Shown here one piece after another: positions 6,888-8,650 of a stretch of DNA of 8,650 nucleotides. How positions within the stretch are numbered: position 1 is the first letter of the stretch; each line of letters begins with the position of its first letter. Origin of the DNA: Bacteroidaceae bacterium (GTDB lineage: Bacteria > Bacteroidota > Bacteroidia > Bacteroidales > Bacteroidaceae); assembly GCA_016302965.1 (NCBI GenBank), contig JAEDMP010000090.1, forward strand, positions 1-8,650. Reading direction: 5' to 3'. The notes beneath the pieces were generated by a model, which saw only the letters and a program-made list of their open reading frames with translations, was not told where the DNA came from and searched no databases. The position numbers and the translations under genes were made by a program.

Positions 6888-7023
6888 ATTCCCACAAATA
6901 ATCCGTAAATGAAAGAAATAATCATTCACGGTCAATTCACGGCAATTTATGTTTTGGACAAGAGTCAGAATTTAAGAACACGAATTTCCACGAATTAATT
7001 GAAATTTATGGCAATTCGTGTTC
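6888..7023. repeat. Repeat-rich spacer between converging genes (CGAATT-type elements)
   Basis: The region between UpxY and the amidase holds an imperfect direct repeat (CGCGAATTCCCACAAAT near 6888 and CACGAATTTCCACGAATT near 6979). Two hairpins also lie here. CCGTAAATGA (6903-6912) pairs with TCATTCACGG (6922-6931) with one mismatch. GAACACGAATT (6976-6986) pairs perfectly with AATTCGTGTTC (7013-7023), followed on the + strand by eight A. CACGAATT recurs at 6989-6996, so an alternative stem is possible. The position suggests a two-way stop for the converging genes, but neither hairpin has a canonical T run. Similar CACGAATT repeats are common between genes in Bacteroidales, by recollection. 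Confidence 0.55.
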
Positions 7024-7071
7024 AAAAAAAACTCCGCTTGCAGAGATCAGTCCAATCAGAAAAATCCGTAA

Positions 7072-7506
7072 TCAGTTTTCGTTATCGTTAATCATTAATC
7101 GATAATCAGTCATCACGTCAAATCCCGGACAACACGGTTTCATAGGATCCAAATCACAATGACCCACAATCAACGCCTTCGGATAACGCTTATGCAGATC
7201 CTCCAGCAACATCCTCAACGCACGCTTCTGTTCCTCAGTGCGAGTGTCCTTTGGAGTCTTGCCGTCGGCAGCCAGGCCGCCGATATAGCACACCCCAATG
7301 GAGTGGTTATTGTGGTTCTTGCAGTGGGCACCCTTCATTTCCTCAGGTCGCCCTTGTTCAATCGTCCCATCCGTAGGAATGACATAGTGATACCCACATC
7401 TCTTCCATCCGAGGGAACGGTGGTAGCGGTCGATCTCCGCCTTCCTCAAAGCACAGCCCTCCTTATTGGCAGAGCAATGCACGATAATCAAAGAAATTTT
7501 CCTCAT
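7072..7506 (-). CDS. N-acetylmuramoyl-L-alanine amidase (Amidase_2 / T7 lysozyme-like)
   Basis: A 144-residue zinc amidase that would cut the bond between N-acetylmuramic acid and L-alanine in peptidoglycan. Visible motifs are IIVHCSA (7-13) with zinc ligand His10, GYHYVIP (38-44) with the likely catalytic Tyr39, HNNHSIGVCYIGG (65-77) and GHCDLDP (115-121) with zinc ligand His116. CCPGFDV (125-131) has Cys126 as the likely third ligand. Lys123 lies three residues before Cys126, whereas related proteins usually have it two before, so its catalytic role is uncertain; if Cys125 is the ligand the spacing is normal. Length is typical of the stand-alone phage-like domain. No signal peptide is seen, so export or a role after lysis is unclear. 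It is the last gene of the HU-smalltalk-amidase cluster, 88 bp after smalltalk. Confidence 0.9.
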   Translation of the reverse strand: MRKISLIIVHCSANKEGCALRKAEIDRYHRSLGWKRCGYHYVIPTDGTIEQGRPEEMKGAHCKNHNNHSIGVCYIGGLAADGKTPKDTRTEEQKRALRMLLEDLHKRYPKALIVGHCDLDPMKPCCPGFDVMTDYRLMINDNEN

Positions 7507-7522
7507 AAATTAAATTTTGTTA

Positions 7523-7585
7523 ATCATCGGAATTTAAACGGATTTAAACGGAAGTCCGCCTTCGTTCCGTCTAAATTCCGATGAT
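7523..7585. repeat. Palindromic element, copy A, between smalltalk and amidase genes
   Basis: ATCATCGGAATTTAAACGG (7523-7541) pairs with CCGTCTAAATTCCGATGAT (7567-7585), matching at 18 of 19 positions. The left arm holds a 10-bp tandem repeat (ATTTAAACGG at 7532-7541 and 7542-7551), so the arms can pair in two registers. It is homologous to copy B at 8471-8533. It begins 17 bp upstream of the amidase start codon and would form a long hairpin in the cluster transcript, which could affect mRNA stability or amidase translation. Confidence 0.7.
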
Positions 7586-7594
7586 AATACCACA

Positions 7595-7693
7595 TCACAG
7601 CAGTTGAGACGCTGCGCCGCCTGCGGCCCCAGTCAGAATAAGTTCAATGACCTTGATGACATACAGCGCGACCTGCTTCCAATTCACTTTCAT
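7595..7693 (-). CDS. Smalltalk protein, 32-residue single-helix micro-protein
   Basis: The sequence begins MKVNWKQVAL and ends GGAASQLL. It fits the Bacteroidales family known as 'smalltalk protein': a MKxNWK start, one hydrophobic helix (about residues 7-22) and a small-residue GAAGGAA-like end. Members are about 30 residues, are often left unannotated, and usually sit between an HU-like DNA-binding protein and an amidase, exactly as here. The function is unknown. The ATG at 7693 is chosen over the in-frame ATG at 7780, because the longer form would start inside the intercistronic hairpin at 7749-7790 and its extra 29 residues do not fit the family. Confidence 0.85.
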   Translation of the reverse strand: MKVNWKQVALYVIKVIELILTGAAGGAASQLL

Positions 7694-7748
7694 ACTCGAT
7701 GTTTTTAAGTAAATGAACATTATAAACTTCATACGGTTAGATTGGTTG

Positions 7749-7790
7749 TTGAACGTGAATCGCCGCATATGCACGGCCATTCACGTTCAA
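7749..7790. repeat. Long perfect hairpin between HU and smalltalk genes
   Basis: TTGAACGTGAAT (7749-7760) and ATTCACGTTCAA (7779-7790) are perfect 12-bp arms. Inside them GCCG (7762-7765) pairs with CGGC (7774-7777) after a C-C mismatch, leaving an 8-base loop with CATATG. No T run follows on either strand, so it is not a classic terminator. It starts 10 bp past the HU stop and could protect the HU transcript end or lower expression of the downstream genes. Confidence 0.6.
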
Positions 7791-7799
7791 GAGAGAAGA

Positions 7800-8384
7800 C
7801 TAAACGGTGGGTTCCTCGTCACCGCCAATTACTGGAGGCACATCCTCGCCACCGCCATTGCCGGGGTCAGAGGGGTCAGTCGGTTCGGTAGGTTCTTCCG
7901 TAGAGCCATTGCCCTTATTCTTGGCGGCAGCCAGGTCAACCGTCTCCTCACCCTTCTTCTCAGCCTTCAGCGTTGCTGCCTGGGCAGAACGGCTTGCCAC
8001 GAGGTTGAACGACGCGCGTCCCAGCAGGTTCTCGAAGTCCTCACCCGGAGTGAAGATGATTTTCACACCCGTGATGTTCTTCGACGTGAACGCCTCACAG
8101 TTCTCCGCACCCATGCTGGTCAGCGAGATCCAGAAGTTGCCGAGGTCATCCAGCAGAATCTTCTTGCCCTCCAGCAACTGCTCCACGAGGCAGCTGCACG
8201 TGTCGGAGAGCACACCCTTCACCTGTCCGCGCTTGTGGCCGCCGTGCTCAGCGATGTGCGCCACAAACTGTCGGAACGTCATCACCTCCTTCACCTGAGC
8301 CTTGGCGTAAGCCTTCGGAGCCTCCTCCTTGTTCATCTGGTTGGGGAGCATGTAAACACTATAGTTAATCATTCGTTTGCCCAT
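7800..8384 (-). CDS. HU-family (HU-like, Bacteroidales type) DNA-binding protein with acidic tail
   Basis: A 194-residue nucleoid-type protein. Residues 6-125 match the Bacteroidales HU-like form: INYSVYMLPNQMNKEEAPKAY at the start, a helical part (MTFRQFVAHIAEHG, 35-48), then LLEGKKILLDDLGNFWISL (70-88), equivalent to the HU turn before the beta arms. This is followed by ITGVKIIFTPG (104-114) and FNLVASRSAQAATLKAEKKGE (126-146). The tail (147-194) is disordered, rich in Pro, Glu, Asp and Gly, with short TEEPTEPTDP-like runs. Such proteins bind DNA with little sequence preference; the job of the tail is unknown. The ATG at 8384 gives MGKRMINYSV; the ATG at 8372 (MINYSV) fits the family start better and is equally possible. 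It is the first gene of the cluster with smalltalk and amidase, 106 bp upstream of smalltalk. Confidence 0.85.
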   Translation of the reverse strand: MGKRMINYSVYMLPNQMNKEEAPKAYAKAQVKEVMTFRQFVAHIAEHGGHKRGQVKGVLSDTCSCLVEQLLEGKKILLDDLGNFWISLTSMGAENCEAFTSKNITGVKIIFTPGEDFENLLGRASFNLVASRSAQAATLKAEKKGEETVDLAAAKNKGNGSTEEPTEPTDPSDPGNGGGEDVPPVIGGDEEPTV

Positions 8385-8408
8385 CGCCGGTATGGGACTT
8401 GGTATTTA

Positions 8409-8434
8409 CAGGGCCTCATGCCCTGCCCGGCAGG
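8409..8434 (-). promoter_or_regulatory. Two overlapping GC hairpins in the HU leader
   Basis: CAGGGC (8409-8414) pairs with GCCCTG (8420-8425). CCTGC (8422-8426) pairs with GCAGG (8430-8434). The two share bases 8422-8425, so only one can form fully at a time. They lie 25 bp before the HU start codon in an otherwise AT-rich leader, which suggests a translational or stability switch. No ligand or protein is suggested by the sequence. Confidence 0.4.
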
Positions 8435-8470
8435 AGTTAAACAATAAAAAAATAAATGTGTATTATGGTT

Positions 8471-8533
8471 CATCGGAATCTAATCGGATTTGAAACGGAA
8501 TCTCCGTTTAAGTTCCGTCTAAGTTCCGATGAT
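8471..8533. repeat. Palindromic element, copy B, inside the HU 5' leader
   Basis: This element is homologous to copy A at 7523-7585. Shared blocks are CATCGGAAT at the left end, CGGATTT..AAACGGAA in the middle and TTCCGTCTAA.TTCCGATGAT at the right. Here an inner perfect hairpin forms (AAACGG 8493-8498 with CCGTTT 8504-8509), and CATCGGAA (8471-8478) pairs with TTCCGATG (8524-8531). It lies between the HU promoter and the HU start, so it is transcribed as part of the leader. Confidence 0.7.
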
Positions 8534-8597
8534 AAGAACTCGATGTTGCAGTAAGTCAAAGACCTCATTAGAAACCGTTTATCTCTGATTTCTGATG

Positions 8598-8629
8598 CAA
8601 AGTTACAACACCGAAAACCCGAAACCAAG
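8598..8629 (-). promoter_or_regulatory. Promoter for the HU-smalltalk-amidase cluster
   Basis: Read on the - strand, TAACTTTG (8605-8598) matches TAnnTTTG exactly. CTTG (8629-8626) is a three-of-four -33 box with 20 bp spacing. The start would be near 8590, giving a leader of about 205 nt that contains copy B of the palindromic element and the two GC hairpins. No gene is seen in 8385-8650. Confidence 0.65.
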
Positions 8630-8650
8630 GAAGAAAGCAGCCCCCAAGTT

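Noticed and set aside
7159..7584. 141-codon + strand frame opposite the amidase
   Set aside because: It overlaps the amidase almost entirely and runs through palindromic copy A. The amidase frame carries the zinc-site motifs.
7713..8447. 244-codon + strand frame opposite the HU-like gene
   Set aside because: The Arg/Leu/His-rich sequence with no family resemblance is a shadow of the HU-like gene, which has recognisable motifs.

Overview
The window looks like chromosomal DNA from a Prevotella/Segatella-type member of the Bacteroidales. Four things point there. Promoters match the Bacteroidetes form (TAnnTTTG with a TTTG-like box about 20 bp upstream). Start codons lack Shine-Dalgarno sequences. 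The large secreted protein ends in a Prevotella-style C-terminal signal. The UpxY, HU-like, 'smalltalk' and amidase genes are a typical Bacteroidales set. The genus is inference; there is no rRNA or other marker gene.

Layout. Positions 1-60 hold the terminator of a gene lying outside the window. Positions 189-4346 encode a 1385-residue secreted multimodular glycoside hydrolase-like protein on the + strand, with its own promoter and no SusC/SusD partner in view. Palindromes follow at 4348-4400, then a 70-residue unknown protein on the - strand (4425-4637) with its own promoter. From 4938 a promoter and two copies of a small hairpin-forming repeat lead into a DUF4143-type AAA ATPase that has lost its N-terminal nucleotide-binding part (4958-5848). 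Positions 5849-6182 hold an AT-rich spacer, a strong promoter and a GC-rich structured leader ending in a terminator-like hairpin. This leader precedes a NusG-like UpxY antiterminator (6183-6875).

The right end is a - strand cluster reading from 8384 down to 7072: HU-like DNA-binding protein, smalltalk micro-protein, peptidoglycan amidase. It has a 5' leader of about 200 nt and a clear promoter at 8598-8629. Palindromic elements sit in its leader and in both gaps between its genes. The UpxY gene and the amidase gene converge on a repeat-rich region at 6876-7071.

How the parts relate. UpxY proteins normally open capsule or exopolysaccharide operons and let RNA polymerase read through the long transcript. 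Here no polysaccharide gene follows UpxY, so it is either an orphan, acts elsewhere, or is left from a rearrangement. The truncated ATPase and the repeats also suggest a rearranged accessory region. The most interesting material is non-coding: the structured UpxY leader, and two homologous 65-bp palindromic elements, one inside the HU leader and one between smalltalk and amidase.
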